This document shows, one piece after another, positions 37,061 through 48,382 of a stretch of 64,000 nt of DNA (its first letter is position 1; each line of letters begins with the position of its first letter). The DNA comes from Siphonodentalium dalli. Taxonomy: Eukaryota > Mollusca > Scaphopoda > Gadilida > Siphonodentaliidae. The notes under the pieces are model-generated. The model had not been told where the DNA came from, made no database searches, and saw only the letters and a list, made by a program, of their open reading frames with translations. Location: positions 141,938,351 to 142,002,350 of the forward strand of contig CP136062.1 of assembly GCA_032622095.1 (NCBI GenBank), in the 5' to 3' direction. The translations under genes were made by a program, and so were the position numbers.

Positions 37061-38570
37061 GGAGAGGCACCAAAGCTGGTACAAATGAATTTAAGAGATA
37101 CATATATTCTTGCAAAAGGGGTCGCCTTGAACCGCCAGAGGATGGCATGTTAGGATGGCTCACGTATTATAACACGATTGAATCTGCCCCATACATGTGT
37201 CCCCTTGTGCAGTCAATTATAGTTTCTTCTGATAGAAAACAGAAAACACAGTCAGTAGCACATGTCTTTTCAGGATCTTCCAATATTGTTATCTGACAAG
37301 GGTACATCTGCCCGATACATATCCTAACATAAACAACTTAAAATCTCCCTCTGTGTCGAGCACATGTAGCTGATATACAGCAACATTTCTTTTAAACTGA
37401 GAATAATTCTAGACATTTCATTAAAACATCTGTATCTTCATGGAAGTATGATAACCATGGTGGTGTCCTCAAAATCTTAGTCTAATCCACTAGATTGATT
37501 TATACATCTCTATGTAAAACCCAATTGTCTTTTATTTTGCAAACTAATGTGTGTATAGTGTTCATGTTTCGATCCGAATAAAAAATAGTAAACAAAAATA
37601 TACGGAACAAAAAAACACGTCAATTCCAACCACTTCGACTGTACGATTTAAAAAATGATAACGCATTAAGTACACGCAGTTGTAAATAAATACTTCTTTA
37701 TTGGCGGGACGAATTAATCGCGATAAACAAAATGACAATCACCCCGACTACGTGAGCTACTACTTGTAATCTATGAATTACGTTTTGTGATGTCATTTAT
37801 ATTATACAATTTATAAGAACACCTTGAGCAAGAGTATTCTATGTTCCCAGCAAATGTCCACATCAGTGGGGTTCACATCACTTTAACCTGGACAACGCCG
37901 GGTAACCCTGCTGGTATAGTATAAATTGATAATCTGGCATTCTCACCAAAGAGCCTGTAATTTAACCAGGCTCCCATATTCACAATAGACTACTGTATAA
38001 GCCGCACATGATTGTACAGAGGAAATGCTGACACCTCGGGCAATAACCGAAACAATAGCCGTCGGCAAATTGAGATCCTCCCTACTGTAGAGCTATTTAT
38101 CGCCCATTGTATTCGAGATAGTCTGGGTGACTGGCCGTTTATGTGCCATCCCAGTCAATCGGCAGACAGTTATATCATCGTATCGCATTGTCGCAGTGGA
38201 AGTACATCAAATGACACTTAGACATGCGTTTTGACGTCGAATTCTGAATCGTATTGCACATGCTGACGGTAATTTGGACCGATATCGGACCATTTTTGAT
38301 GCATATTCATGCACTACTGTAGGTTTTGTCAATGTGATAGTAAAGTTTAATAGTGGACCAACAACCTTCGAGAAAGAAATGGTTTCGACATGATGAAAAA
38401 GAAGCAATTGAACTGAGTAATGATTATGGAGCGATTCGACCTTAAAAGTCCAGTTGTGCAGATGGCAATACATATAGGTCCTTAGAGAGTAACCCGGCGT
38501 GTTGAAACCTCAAATTATACTGAGTAATGATCCATTTTGGTCACAATTCTGTCCTCCATCGAAGATCAAC
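37061..38570. other. No recognised gene
   Basis: Short frames only (for example 38012-38221, plus). I see no domain, RNA gene or clear repeat boundary. Confidence 0.5.
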
Positions 38571-38574
38571 ATAT

Positions 38575-39640
38575 ATGTCCGATATACCGTCCGATGTCTT
38601 TCACTTGAGTATGCTGCAAGCTCCCGGAACAGATCTGCAGAACCATGGTAACACATATGGAAGATAACAACATATTAACAGAACTATAAACCATGAATTT
38701 CGCAAGGGACACTCGTGCACCACACAACTACTAACAACCACACAATACCTGCTACTGTGTCATATTTCCGAGACCCAAGCATATATATAATACTGGATTT
38801 GTCCAAGGCTTCTGATACCGTCCCACGCAGCAAATTACTGGCAAAACTAAAAAGCTATGGAATATCAGGGAACATTCACAAATGGTTGGAAACATTCTTG
38901 ACCGAGTTCGGGTGGCATGCAGTAAAAGAGAGTTTTTCCACAAACATGCAGCCTGTACTATCATTGGACCATTACTTTTATTGTGCCACATAAACCACAT
39001 TCCAGTTTGCGTCGCATCAAATTTGCGACTGTGTGCAGACGACTGCCTCTGATATGGACATACTAAAGACCAGCTTGCTTTCAAAGAAGATTTGAAACAC
39101 CTTAAGCTGAGAAATGAGGGATGAGTTTCAATACAAAGAAGTGTTACAGATACGACGAAAAATCTCATATCAACTAAATCGGAACATACTTCAAGTCGTC
39201 ACACATAATCCATATTTGGGAGTGATGTTTTCCAAATATCAAATGGACCCAACATATCAAGAAAGTAACAAATAGCAACATCACTCTAAGATTCTTCAGG
39301 CGGAATTTAAGAAGAACTCCAGCTAAATCGAAGCTCGCTTATATGTCACTGATATTATCAAGCATGGACTATGCAGATATCATATGGGATCCCCACATGC
39401 AGAAATATATTGATGCCCTGGAAAGAGCACAACATAAAGCTGCTAGACTTTTAGCAGGCGCGACTACCGATCGAGACACGAGGGACCAGTCAACTCGATG
39501 ATATATGACCAGGCACTATAGACAGCCTCGATGAGAGAAGAGCCAGGCACAGGCTAGCAATGTTTTCTAACATAGCAGAAGGGTCACCGCCGTCTATATC
39601 ACATGAAACAACACATAAACAAACACAAAACCTGGGAGAA
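38575..39640 (+). pseudogene. Jockey/CR1-type LINE reverse transcriptase remnant
   Basis: Several frames together trace the second half of a LINE RT. The 'RPISLTS..CK..E' block with HMEDNNILTE is at about 38580-38690. A fingers/palm segment ILDLSKASDTVPRSKLLAKL with GISGNIHKWLETFLT is at about 38785-38910. A damaged 'FADD' region lies at about 38990-39040. NPYLGVMFSK is at about 39210. The thumb region with SKLAYMSLILSSMDYADIIW and ALERAQHKAARLLAGAT is at about 39325-39465, then DERRARHRLAMFSNI. At least three frameshifts and in-frame stops break it, and the active-site aspartates are not intact. It lacks its 5' ORF and abuts the BEL/Pao remnant. Confidence 0.8.
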
Positions 39641-39683
39641 AGATTATGGCTAAATAGTTCGAGTTTCAACGAAATCGACGAAA

Positions 39684-40360
39684 TTGTTGAAGATGGTGAC
39701 AAACGCCCAGATAAACGGAGAATCAGCCATCTTATCGCAGAACTTGGAGAAAAAAAACATAGCGCTCCTTACAGTGATGAATGACACAATTCTGACACAT
39801 CTAGCAGATAAAGACGACAAATTCAACACAGAATCGGGGAAATCGGAGCTGCACATCCGTAATAGAAAGACTCATAGAGGTCGCTATGCTTACTTCTTAA
39901 AAACATTATAGAAGCCGTGAAAGTGGAGAAGTCAGAGGAGGCCAATTTTGAGAGTGATGCCGGTAAAAGCGTTTCATCCTCTGTTTGATGGTGAAATTGT
40001 ACAATGGCAATCATTTTGGAATTCATTCAATGAGGCTGTCTATTATATTCCGAACACGGAACTTCCGGTCATTCAAAACATGCAACATTTGAGATCACTC
40101 TTGAGATGACCTGCCGCGCTTTCTGTCGATGGCTTTACATTAACCAATGATAACTATATTAGTGCCATCGAACTGTTACTACAAAGATATGGAAAAGAAA
40201 CATAAAATTACCCACGCCCACCTTCAAACTTTGACAAATCAACTATCAGATCACATCGCTGTTCCGACTGTTTGTCTCGTTTACTTTTCGCCACTGTACT
40301 GCAAACCACCACATAAGTTTATGTGATCCAAATAAATGTCACAGTGCAAACAGTGACCAA
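39684..40360 (+). pseudogene. BEL/Pao gag remnant
   Basis: About 39684-39908 encodes a charged, helical N-terminal segment (ALLTVMNDTILTHL region) typical of BEL gag. In another frame, 39957-40205 encodes the capsid-like domain known as DUF1759, with motifs HPLFDGEIVQWQSFWNSF, MQHLRSLL, ALSVDGFTLTNDNY and AIELLLQRYGK. A stop interrupts the middle. Around 40310-40345 a fragment (HISLCDPNKC) resembles the cysteine/histidine end of gag. Gag would package the RNA, but this copy cannot be translated intact. Confidence 0.8.
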
Positions 40361-40639
40361 AACTGTGTCACAGGCGTTCCTCCACATTGAATTGGCGGAC
40401 ACTGAGAAAACCTATACTAGATGATTCTAGCTGTCGGACGCAAATGCCGAACATTCTGAATGAACTTTATGTAGGTTCAGTGTTGTTCATTTTTAGTGCA
40501 AAATGTTCTACTATTTTGAGACATTTACTGGCGGGATCACCCTCATCACCTAGAATATCACACTCGTTACTGAACATTGTGTAGTTTGACAACTTTGTTT
40601 CGAGATTCGGTGGTATTAATGAACTACAACTCGTTCTAT

Positions 40640-40955
40640 TATGTCACGAAGGAATTTCAATGTTCGATCATGGTCGTTCAATTCCCATGAATTCAATTCC
40701 ATTGATTCGAGCGGGGGATGTTCAAATTCAGACGAAACGGTATTTGGTGCTGCGACTCACATGGAATATAGATAGTGACAATTTAACATTTCCATAAAAA
40801 ACATGAGAACAGTTCGCGTGTTATTACCAAGAGGGAAATTCACAGTGTTGCATATAGTATATTTGACCATCCGGGTTCTGTGACACCGATTACAATTAAG
40901 GAAAAAAATCTTCATGCAGGCTTTGAACACAGAAAATTGAATGGGATGAACCATT
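40640..40955 (+). pseudogene. BEL/Pao reverse transcriptase remnant (palm/thumb to connection)
   Basis: Fragments in changing frames include RRNFNVRSWSFNS and GGCSNSDETV (40655-40745), WNIDSDNLTF (about 40757-40790), ITKREIHSVAYSIFD and VTPITIK (about 40818-40905). Their order and spacing match the end of the BEL/Pao RT and its connection region. The catalytic YxDD block upstream is absent. The sequence stops at the TTAA of the element inserted at 40958 and resumes after it at 41350. Confidence 0.75.
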
Positions 40956-40957
40956 AA

Positions 40958-41349
40958 CCCTTTACCCAACAAACCGGCCAAAACCGGCCAAATAAAGCTT
41001 CAACAGCCTAAAATATCTTCGGTCTCTCTCAATAGAACCATACAAATATGGATATCATTGGAACCGGCTCCTTGACCACATTGTGATAGTTACAGCTATG
41101 CCCTGTGCCAATGCATTCTCTTATATATGCGAGTCGACCATAGGTCGCCTCGCATATATAAGAGAATGCATTGGCCTAAAAAAAATCTTTTTTTAACACT
41201 TTTTACCATTTTTTCTTACATTATTTAACAATTTTATCATTTTTAATGTGTTAAGCCAATGCATTCTCTTATATATGCGAGGCGACCTATGGTCGACTCG
41301 CATATATAAGAGAATGCATTGGCACAGGGCCCTTCTGTTGGGTAAAGGG
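40958..41349. mobile_element. TTAA-type MITE with two hairpin modules, inserted in BEL/Pao
   Basis: Ends CCCTTTACCCAACA / complement are flanked by TTAA (40954-40957 and 41350-41353). It is an almost exact reverse-complement copy of 25745-26133: the GGCCGGTTTT pair and the AATATCTTCGGTCTC region are on the left here and on the right there. Hairpins lie at 41107-41175 and 41255-41323. The host reading frame on the two sides is continuous when the element plus one TTAA is disregarded, so the boundaries are exact and the insertion post-dates the retroelement. Confidence 0.92.
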
Positions 41350-41353
41350 TTAA

Positions 41354-41900
41354 CAGACGAATTGTCCAATGACTGGCATCAAATATTCAAGGGCACTAAA
41401 TCAGCTTCATCAATCAAAATTAAACGCTGGTGTGATATAGCGTTAACGCTGGTGTGATATAGCGTTAACGCTGGTGTGATATAGCGTTAACGCTGGTGTG
41501 ATATAGCGTTAACGCTGGTGTGATATAGCGTTAACGCTGGTGTGATATAGCGTTAACGCTGGTGTGATATAGCGTTAACGCTGGTGTGATATAGCGTTAA
41601 CGCTGGTGTGATATAGAGTTATCTTCTTCATCCGAGAACATCGAAATTACGTGTTCACGTGCGCAATACGCAGTCTTCGCATATCTCAATTCCGGAAGTG
41701 AAAAGCACACCGCAGTTGGTTATGGCAAAAAGTCGCATACACCACTAAAAGCTATGCCAATTCACCAACGCGAACTGACAGCAGCTCTGATCACAGCCAG
41801 ACTCACGGCGCATTTCACAACATCATCGGTTGTGGTCAATTAATCAAGTCATTTTGTGGTCAGACAGCACAATATTATTGTATTAGACCAATTCTAATCG
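41354..41900 (+). pseudogene. BEL/Pao RT-connection and RNase H remnant
   Basis: The right side of the MITE resumes with a DELSNDWHQIFKGTKSASSI segment and KIKRW, the expected lead-in to RNase H. After the minisatellite, SENIEI..AQYAVFAYL (about 41628-41690) matches the first RNase H strand. It then decays through frameshifts, with a later SFCGQTAQYYCI segment near 41850-41885 in the position of the third RNase H motif. Catalytic acidic residues are not all preserved. Confidence 0.65.
41425..41622. repeat. 22-bp minisatellite, 9 copies, inside BEL/Pao
   Basis: Unit CGCTGGTGTGATATAGCGTT plus AA starts at 41425, 41447, 41469, 41491, 41513, 41535, 41557, 41579 and 41601, and is essentially identical except the last. 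The last copy has AGAGTT in place of AGCGTT and reads straight into the RNase H remnant. The unit therefore appears to be an amplified piece of the retroelement's own coding DNA. A 22-bp period shifts the frame at each copy. Confidence 0.95.
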
Positions 41901-42129
41901 AAACTTACCTTATTTGTTTCCGATCGAGTTTCGGAAATTAGAAGCTTGACTGACACTGCTGATTGTAGACACCGTTCGTCCAATGATAACTCAGCGGAAA
42001 TTCTCAGTCGCGGTTGAACATTGTACGAATACCGAACTACCTCACTCAATACCGTGCAATGGTCCTTCCGGGCTAAGCCAAAGTTCAGACAATCGGCCTT
42101 GTGAATGGAATTCAGTCTTAGAAGAGTGA

Positions 42130-43263
42130 ATGACGGTGATGTCAACCAGCGCCTCTCCTAAAAACGCGGACGCAGCACCTACACAAATTGTCATCGAACC
42201 TTCACGATGTTCAACGCTCGTGATGTTGATCAGGATCGTCGCTTTCGTGCTGTGATTGAAGAACAAGTTTACACCAAATTGTTACTGAATGGACCACTGT
42301 CTGTCGACGGGTTAGACATGGCGCACTTATTCTTATAAAGCAATTTCAGGTGAACGTTTTTGGCGATGTCATTTGAGAGACCACTATGTTCGAAAGGAGC
42401 CAATCATCACTCAACTTCAACTAGTCGTGGATTCAGCAGGACTCAGACACAGCCGCGGACGTATAGGGAATGCAGATATTAACTATGACACGAAATTCCG
42501 CATTCTTCCTCCAAATAACCCTTTCACCAATCTCATTATGACCTTCCATCATTTCGGGGTGACACACAGTATCTTCAATTCGTTAACGGTTTTGGATCCA
42601 GATAATTCGACAGCTGACAAAGTGTACTTTGAAAGTTTGTGTGAGTTGTAAAAAGATTATAGGGAAGTCATTCAACATCCCCATACCATCACGCACCTTC
42701 ATGTGGACAGAGTAACAGACAGTAGACCGTTTGAGGTCGAATGTGTGGACTTCATTGGTCATTTAAATGTTATTGACGGAAACCAGAAAGCTTATATATG
42801 TGTGTTCACAAGCGCGACAACACGTGCAGTGTATCTTGAAATATTTTTTCTAATCCAGAAGTGACATGCGAACTATCAAAAAGTAACACCCGATGACATT
42901 CATTACTAAACGTGCAACTTGGTATGGAGGGTTCTGGGAAAGATTGATCGGCGTGACCAATACGTTCCTCAAGAAAATTCTTCGTCGAAACGCGTGACGT
43001 ATAATGAACTGACAACAATCGTGACAGAAATTGAAGCCGTTGTCAATGACGGACCAATAACATGTATTCATTCTGACATAGGCGAGCCGGGAAATGTTAC
43101 TCCATCGAAGCTCACTTTGGACGAAACTGGTCATGGTACCATGCAGAACAACCTGTAGATACAGATATTCTGAATGATCCTAGTTACCGAACCAGTGACG
43201 ACTATTCCAAAAAGTCAATATCAATGACTCTGGTACTTCAAGACTTGCAGATGCGATACGAAA
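42130..43263 (+). pseudogene. BEL/Pao integrase remnant
   Basis: About 42205-42260 holds the short helix preceding integrase (LVMLIRIVAFVL). At 42400-42560 the zinc-binding H2C2 region reads QLQLVVDSAGLRHSRGRI, NADINYDTKFRILP and FHHFG, with the HH pair altered. At 42690-42850 the catalytic core begins DRVTDSRPFEVECVDFIG and continues YICVFTSATTRAVYLE. After a deletion, WYGGFWERLIGV (about 42928-42965) and TYNELTTIVTEIEAVVNDGP (about 42996-43056) cover the last core helices. DILNDPSYR to 43263 is the C-terminal tail. Integrase would insert the cDNA; stops and a core deletion make this copy inactive. Confidence 0.85.
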
Positions 43264-43273
43264 ATTAAAGTAA

Positions 43274-43480
43274 TGTGAAACACTCCGGTGGGGTGATCAA
43301 ATAGAAATGGAGAATAATCTTGTTCAAAGTTGTTGTTTTACAAATATTATATGTCAATTGACAATACACACCGTCATTCTTATATATTAATTAAATGCAG
43401 TGACTGTCGATGGCGAAATCGTTTTTCGCTAGTTTATCGCCGATAGATGCATCCCTAATTGAGTAGTAAATATTTACGAT
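43274..43480 (+). mobile_element. 3' LTR-like sequence of the BEL/Pao element
   Basis: Starts TGTGAAACACTCCGGTGGGG ten bases after the integrase tail stops and is shared, about 200 bp long, with 21460-21668 and in part with 27908-27975. Position and a TG start support an LTR. The 3' boundary is uncertain because the two long copies diverge after about 43490. Confidence 0.65.
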
Positions 43481-43489
43481 TGAGCATAG

Positions 43490-44204
43490 TTCAGACGATG
43501 TTTTCTATAGACTGGTACGGTCGATTTTCTTGAGACTTTCAGCGATGTTAGTAGAATGCTACATTCCTCCAGTTGACATAGAACCTGAATACTAACTTAT
43601 TAGTTTCAGGCACCCCAACAAGTACATAATATGATCATACGCTAGCGTAATTAACGAACCAATGCAAAACCACTCATATGAGGGTAGCTATGGTTTTTTT
43701 TCTCTTTTTTTTTTTATCAAAATCAGTTTATAGATTCTCAGGTATTCCAAATAAGATTCACATAAGGCTATATTTCCTGGGTTCGTCGAATGAATGGACC
43801 CCAATCGTAATTTCGAGTATAAATTAGGCAAATCGTACTTCCGGGTAGTCTTGATCGACAGCTGGACTATTCATGGTTATAAACTACTAGTACCAACATC
43901 AACGTGAAAATAGTTATACCTTGTCGAGAGGGGAAAGGAAACATCTTTAATGAATTTAACCAATTTATTTCTTTTCTTGACGCTGGGTGAGCACTACGGC
44001 GGAGATACTATACCGAGAAGCGTGTCCATTTCACAGCTGTTCATTTCATTCAAAGGTGTCACCATGTCGATTTCAACGAAAATCGACGAACAACGTCATC
44101 GTGTAACTTTCCCCATTGACCGAGTTCGCCTGAATGTATCTTCTGCTTTGTTCATAATTATGTGTTTCCTTTCGAATCCAGAAAATAGTATATTTATGGA
44201 TTAT
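43490..44204. other. No recognised gene
   Basis: Poly-T at about 43694-43715 and an 88-codon frame (43950-44216) with no recognisable domain. Confidence 0.5.
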
Positions 44205-44628
44205 CACTGTGTATGAACGGAAGTGAACGCTGTATCGCGGTAATCTGACATAAATAAAAGTCGCTCGCATCAGCTTGACTGCGGTACGTATATTTTCGTC
44301 TTTCCCTCCAATTGTGTAAAAATCCCAGCCCGGGTGCCAATCTGCCTCGATGAGGGGTATGGTCCGCTACATTTTCGTACTAATTTCGTTTCATTGCCGT
44401 GTGTAGTTCTCTCGTAAATCAAGGTTAAACCTCCTAATTTCGTGCTAAAAACACGTCACGTTTGCGATCAAAAGCACAATTTTCAAACTATACCATGTCT
44501 TATTTTATATCAAAGACTTGTTTTGGATGCCTTAATATCGCATTGAAAGCCACGCTTAGCGTTTGTCCCCTGTTTCCTGTGTTTTCTCGACATACGAGAA
44601 CGATTTCAAAGCGTGGTGCTCCAACAGA

Positions 44629-44710
44629 ATTGAACGCACGGTAAGATCTGACAAAAAAACATTGAACGCACGGTATTTTTTTTAATTATTTGTATTGAAC
44701 GCACGGTAAC
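44629..44710. repeat. ATTGAACGCACGGTA x 3 sub-terminal repeat
   Basis: Three copies of ATTGAACGCACGGTA at about 44629, 44663 and 44695, separated by T- and A-rich spacers. The mirror region (about 49262-49305) holds two degenerate copies in the opposite orientation. Short sub-terminal repeats of this kind are often transposase-binding sites, but that role is only an inference here. Confidence 0.75.
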
Positions 44711-45758
44711 ATTTCTATTACACCCTTTTACGGCCGGTTAGCATCATATCGCACTTTTCTAACTTGATTTTCAGATGCCACAAATGTACCTTTTTATATT
44801 TCCATAGCCAATATTGCTACTTGTGCTAACAAATGTTTATTAAACTGGTCAAATGTCACAATTAAGATATGAGCTGCGTTAGATCATCCTACAAATAGTC
44901 CTTGAATGTCCAATGTTGAGATTTCCCCTTGTTTGTTATCTTAACTTGCACTTTAACTATCATGAGTAACCATGAAAACCCCACACTCTTTTGTCAATGG
45001 TAGTCTTTTATATTTTAAAACTATAGATTAACTATAGTTTACAATGTGCTAGAATTTATCCAAAATAAGTCACGTGATAGCATGTTCTAGAAAATAACAC
45101 AATATAACACAGTACAAACTATATATATACTAGTATTTTATAAATGTAAAATATTACATTCGACCAAAGATGGTGGGTTTCCAAGGTTACACTCGAGAAA
45201 GCGATACCGTTTATTTGCACATGCTGGTTGGTATATAATAATATCGACACATAATACGTGGCATCCTAAGTCCCAATGCGATATACCACATATGGGCGTA
45301 TATTTATAGAGCGCTTTATAATTACAAAAGTTCCATATACTAGTAACATAAAAATACAGGGTTTTGTTTGAACATAATTGTCATGGCAGCGCACGAAAAT
45401 ATATAATTTAAACGAGTGACAAATTAAGCATAATTGTCCTTACCACGCACAGTTTGGACACGTGTGATAATTTGTTAACAAACAGTACGATACATATATA
45501 AACTGGAGTCTGTCTGGACTATTTTATGGAACAATATTTAGAATCTGCCGCTGACATAAATCAACCCATTGTATTGTATAAGAAGAAGGAAGAAATGTTG
45601 ATGTTAGAAAGTAATTACCCAGCTAAAGCATGCAGGTTGCGAAATGTTACCACTCAAGCCCATTGGTCGACTATCGTTATCTCCTTGCAACAACATCCAT
45701 ATCTCGTGTGGTAATTTCTAACTAATGTTATTATGCATAGACCTATTATACACACTGA

Positions 45759-46307
45759 CAGCTAACCCGAAAAAACCACCCGTCAGTTATTCATGTCTGC
45801 GAGGTTAGCTGGAAAACACAGTCACCAATTACAAATGGTTTGCTTCAAGCTATACATGGTAAACTACTGAACCAATTTTTATGTCAATGGAATAATGACA
45901 TATCGAAATCCTCACGTGGAGAATTCTATCGTATGTTGAAGGAATCCCCATCACTTAAACGTTATTATATTGAACTTCCCTTCAATGTTATTATTCCTAT
46001 ACAGCGAATGCGTACAACGAATCACAGGTTGGGTGTGGAAACTATGAAATGGTCTAGATCTAAGACCAAATCAAAAGGGAAGTCTCCAGATAGCCCATGT
46101 AAACTATGCGGTGCCACCATGTGCGATGATTTTCATTTTGTAATAGTCTGTCCAGAATTAAATGAGCTTAGAGCTAAATACTTCGTCAAATGGCAATTGA
46201 CTAGCCCACCGAGAGACACTTTCTACAATTTATTGAACTCTGACGACATGATAAAGCTCCGCAAACTGTCGACTTTCATCAAAATTGGATTGAACAAAAT
46301 TCGATAA
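45759..46307 (+). pseudogene. LINE ORF2 C-terminal region with CCHC-type zinc knuckle
   Basis: An open frame from the stop at 45756 to the stop at 46307. Motifs in order: WNNDISKSSRGEFYRML, IQRMRTTNHRLGVETMKW, and a zinc knuckle CKLCGATMCDDFHFVIVC (C-x2-C-x8-H-x4-C), followed by PELNELRAKYF and a final helical segment ending at the stop. This is the conserved tail found after the RT domain of many non-LTR retrotransposons. The reverse transcriptase itself is absent upstream, so the copy is 5'-truncated. The tail is uninterrupted and therefore younger than the LINE at 38.6 kb. The first ATG-independent start is arbitrary. Confidence 0.8.
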
Positions 46308-46762
46308 CGGTTCTAACTGTTTGTTTGTTTGTTTGTTTGTTTTTTCTCTCCCACATATCTCATTGATATATACAACAACATTTAATAGAACGAAACCTAA
46401 TTGCATTTTTGTAAATGTTGAATAATTTGCTTTCAAATTTCTATTAAAATGCATTTAATAGTCTCATATTCTTACAAGCGAAAGTTCTGCTGCTATACAC
46501 TTAACAGTCCTTTTTTATGTTGTAATTATTTAAGGAAGTACAGATAGTTTCACGCATATATATAATTGTATGTGTGTATGTATGCATAATTGTTGTTATA
46601 TATTGGGTGTGATGATTGTTTTTCAGTATTTACTGTTTGCATGTGTATTTTCAAATATTTGGACCGGAACGTTCTCATTTGTACTTAGTGTATTATATGT
46701 TTTCTCATGTACCAAATTACCAATTGGCTGGGAATAAAGAATTACTTAGTTACTTACAATAT
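46308..46762 (+). mobile_element. LINE 3' UTR and terminus
   Basis: Follows the ORF2 stop directly, includes a (GTTT)n run at 46320-46340, and ends GGGAATAAAGAATTACTTAG then TTACTTAC. AATAAA plus a short terminal repeat is the usual 3' end of this class of LINE, so the insertion boundary is placed at about 46762. Confidence 0.65.
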
Positions 46763-47280
46763 GTTCCCTTGATATATATGGTTTATATATACGCGCTGGT
46801 ATTTTAAGAGTTAAATTGACCATCAATAATGTCTCCGTTGTCCAATTTCGGACTTGTATTTCTGTTTACCCGCCTTAATATCACTTCTTATGGCTACATA
46901 TACATGTATACAAACCCTGAACGCAGCAATCCTTTAGTCATTATTTAATCTATATATTCCAGAGATGGATCCGGCTGATATGCAGACATATGCCATCAAA
47001 TTGGCAACACATTTTGTCAAGCAATATATAAGAAGCCACGCATGAGAAGAATTGGCAAAACAAATTAGCCATAAAAATCCGGACTCCACAAATCGGTAGT
47101 TCGGCAGTATGGTGTAACACCCGAAACGATTGAAAGAAAAGAAGGGAAATTGTGCCAGATCAAAATACGAATTCCGTGAGGATTACCAACCGATTACATA
47201 ACGATAACACATCAGTTCATGGAAGTGCAGAATCCCTACTCAACCATGTAAACGACTGCGGTTTCAGTCAACACCCAAGA

Positions 47281-47555
47281 CTACATGTTCCACGAGTGAT
47301 GTTTGTGACCAGATCGCCACACATATACATGACTGGGCAGATAAAATTGAACTGGTGTTACCACACCATCTTCATGTTGATCCACACTGGCACGTTCGTG
47401 TATCTTTAAATGCCTGCTCAAGCTCGTTTTATGTTTGGTGGTGAATGCACAGTCGGGCTCCAGACACCAGAACTTCGATGTTGCGTGGGGCACCCGACCC
47501 AGGAAAAGGATTCGTCCATCTGAAATATAGAAATGGGGCTTATAGATTCAGCGAC
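47281..47555 (-). pseudogene. C2H2 zinc-finger protein remnant
   Basis: A minus-strand frame opening after a stop at about 47555 encodes GRILFLGRVPHATSKF followed by one classic C2H2 finger, WCLEPDCAFTTKHKTSLSRH then LKIH (C-x4-C-x12-H-x3-H). The downstream part is polar and without further fingers. A single finger with a conserved lead-in suggests a piece of a larger protein, host or transposon-encoded. I cannot assign the family. No start codon context or splice sites are convincing. Confidence 0.45.
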
Positions 47556-48224
47556 ACGTCGAAATGTGGTCCACAGAAGCATCGATCGGGACACTTTATA
47601 TGAATGTTATGGACTATAACCAATGGAATACACACACGCCAGTTTAATATACAAGTATATAACTTAACGGCTCCCTGCAAATTCCTTCAAGTTTACATGG
47701 ATTGCATGCATCAGTATGGTGACATAAAGGCAATCCGTGACACCTCTTGCCCTCCCTAGACCAAGGTCACATGTTCCATCTGCATCCTGGTCCTGTTTGA
47801 TGGCATGACCCTCCCCGTGAACTATAGGGAATATCCCATTTTGGTGTATGCATTTGTACTCTTTTGGGATTCAATTGGTCGATTATACTCAACTCAACCC
47901 CAAAACATCCGACTACTGTTTCGAATTTGATTTTCACCATTAAGTTATAATTTTTCGACTAGGCTAAATAAAAAAAATGCAAATTTAGACTAAAAATCCA
48001 GTCGGAAAGATCAAGATTCTACTTGTTTAAAGTCTGAATTTTCCAATTTTTTGTTAAATTGGAGGGTTAAAATTTCCAACTATTAGTAGTATTTGATCAA
48101 TTGGGGTGGTGGTACAAGCGCATCCATGTTCATTATATCTATTTCGGTGTTCAACACACCATGCCACTCCATATAAAACCCTATTTAGCACATTGTTTGC
48201 ACCAGCTGGAGGTAAAACTAAATA

Positions 48225-48382
48225 GAGAGTAATCAATTAGTTTCGATGATTACGTGACATAATTCACGAGGGGAGCCGGGCCTGGTAAAACCCGAGTGAG
48301 CGGAGCGAACGAGGGTTTTACCAATAGGACCGGCTACCCGAGTGAATTATGTCACGTAATCATCGAAACCAATTGATTATTC
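48225..48382. repeat. GC-rich hairpin, arms of about 65 bp
   Basis: Left arm (TAATCAATTAGTTTCGATGA, TTACGTGACATAATTCACGA, GCCGGGCCTGGTAAAACCC) is mirrored on the right (GGGTTTTACC, GGACCGGCTACCCGAGTGAA, TTATGTCACGTAATCATCGA, AACCAATTGATTA). The loop is GAGTGAGCGGAGCGAACGAG. Conserved arms with a GC-rich loop suggest a small palindromic transposable element or a folded RNA. No target duplication is clear. Confidence 0.8.

Larger units (their letters stand above)
39650..43480 (+). mobile_element. Degenerate BEL/Pao LTR retroelement
   Basis: Ordered remnants of gag (39684-40360), reverse transcriptase (40640-40955), RNase H (41625-41890), integrase (42390-43180) and a 3' LTR-like sequence (from 43274) identify a BEL/Pao element on the plus strand. 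It is dead, with many stops and frameshifts. Most of the protease and RT active-site region between 40360 and 40640 is missing. It is interrupted by a TTAA element (40958-41349) and a 22-bp minisatellite (41425-41622). No 5' LTR was recognised; the element begins against the LINE remnant at about 39640. Confidence 0.85.

Noticed and set aside
41425-41622. CRISPR-like regular repeats
   Set aside because: The units are contiguous with no spacers, in eukaryotic DNA. This is a minisatellite.
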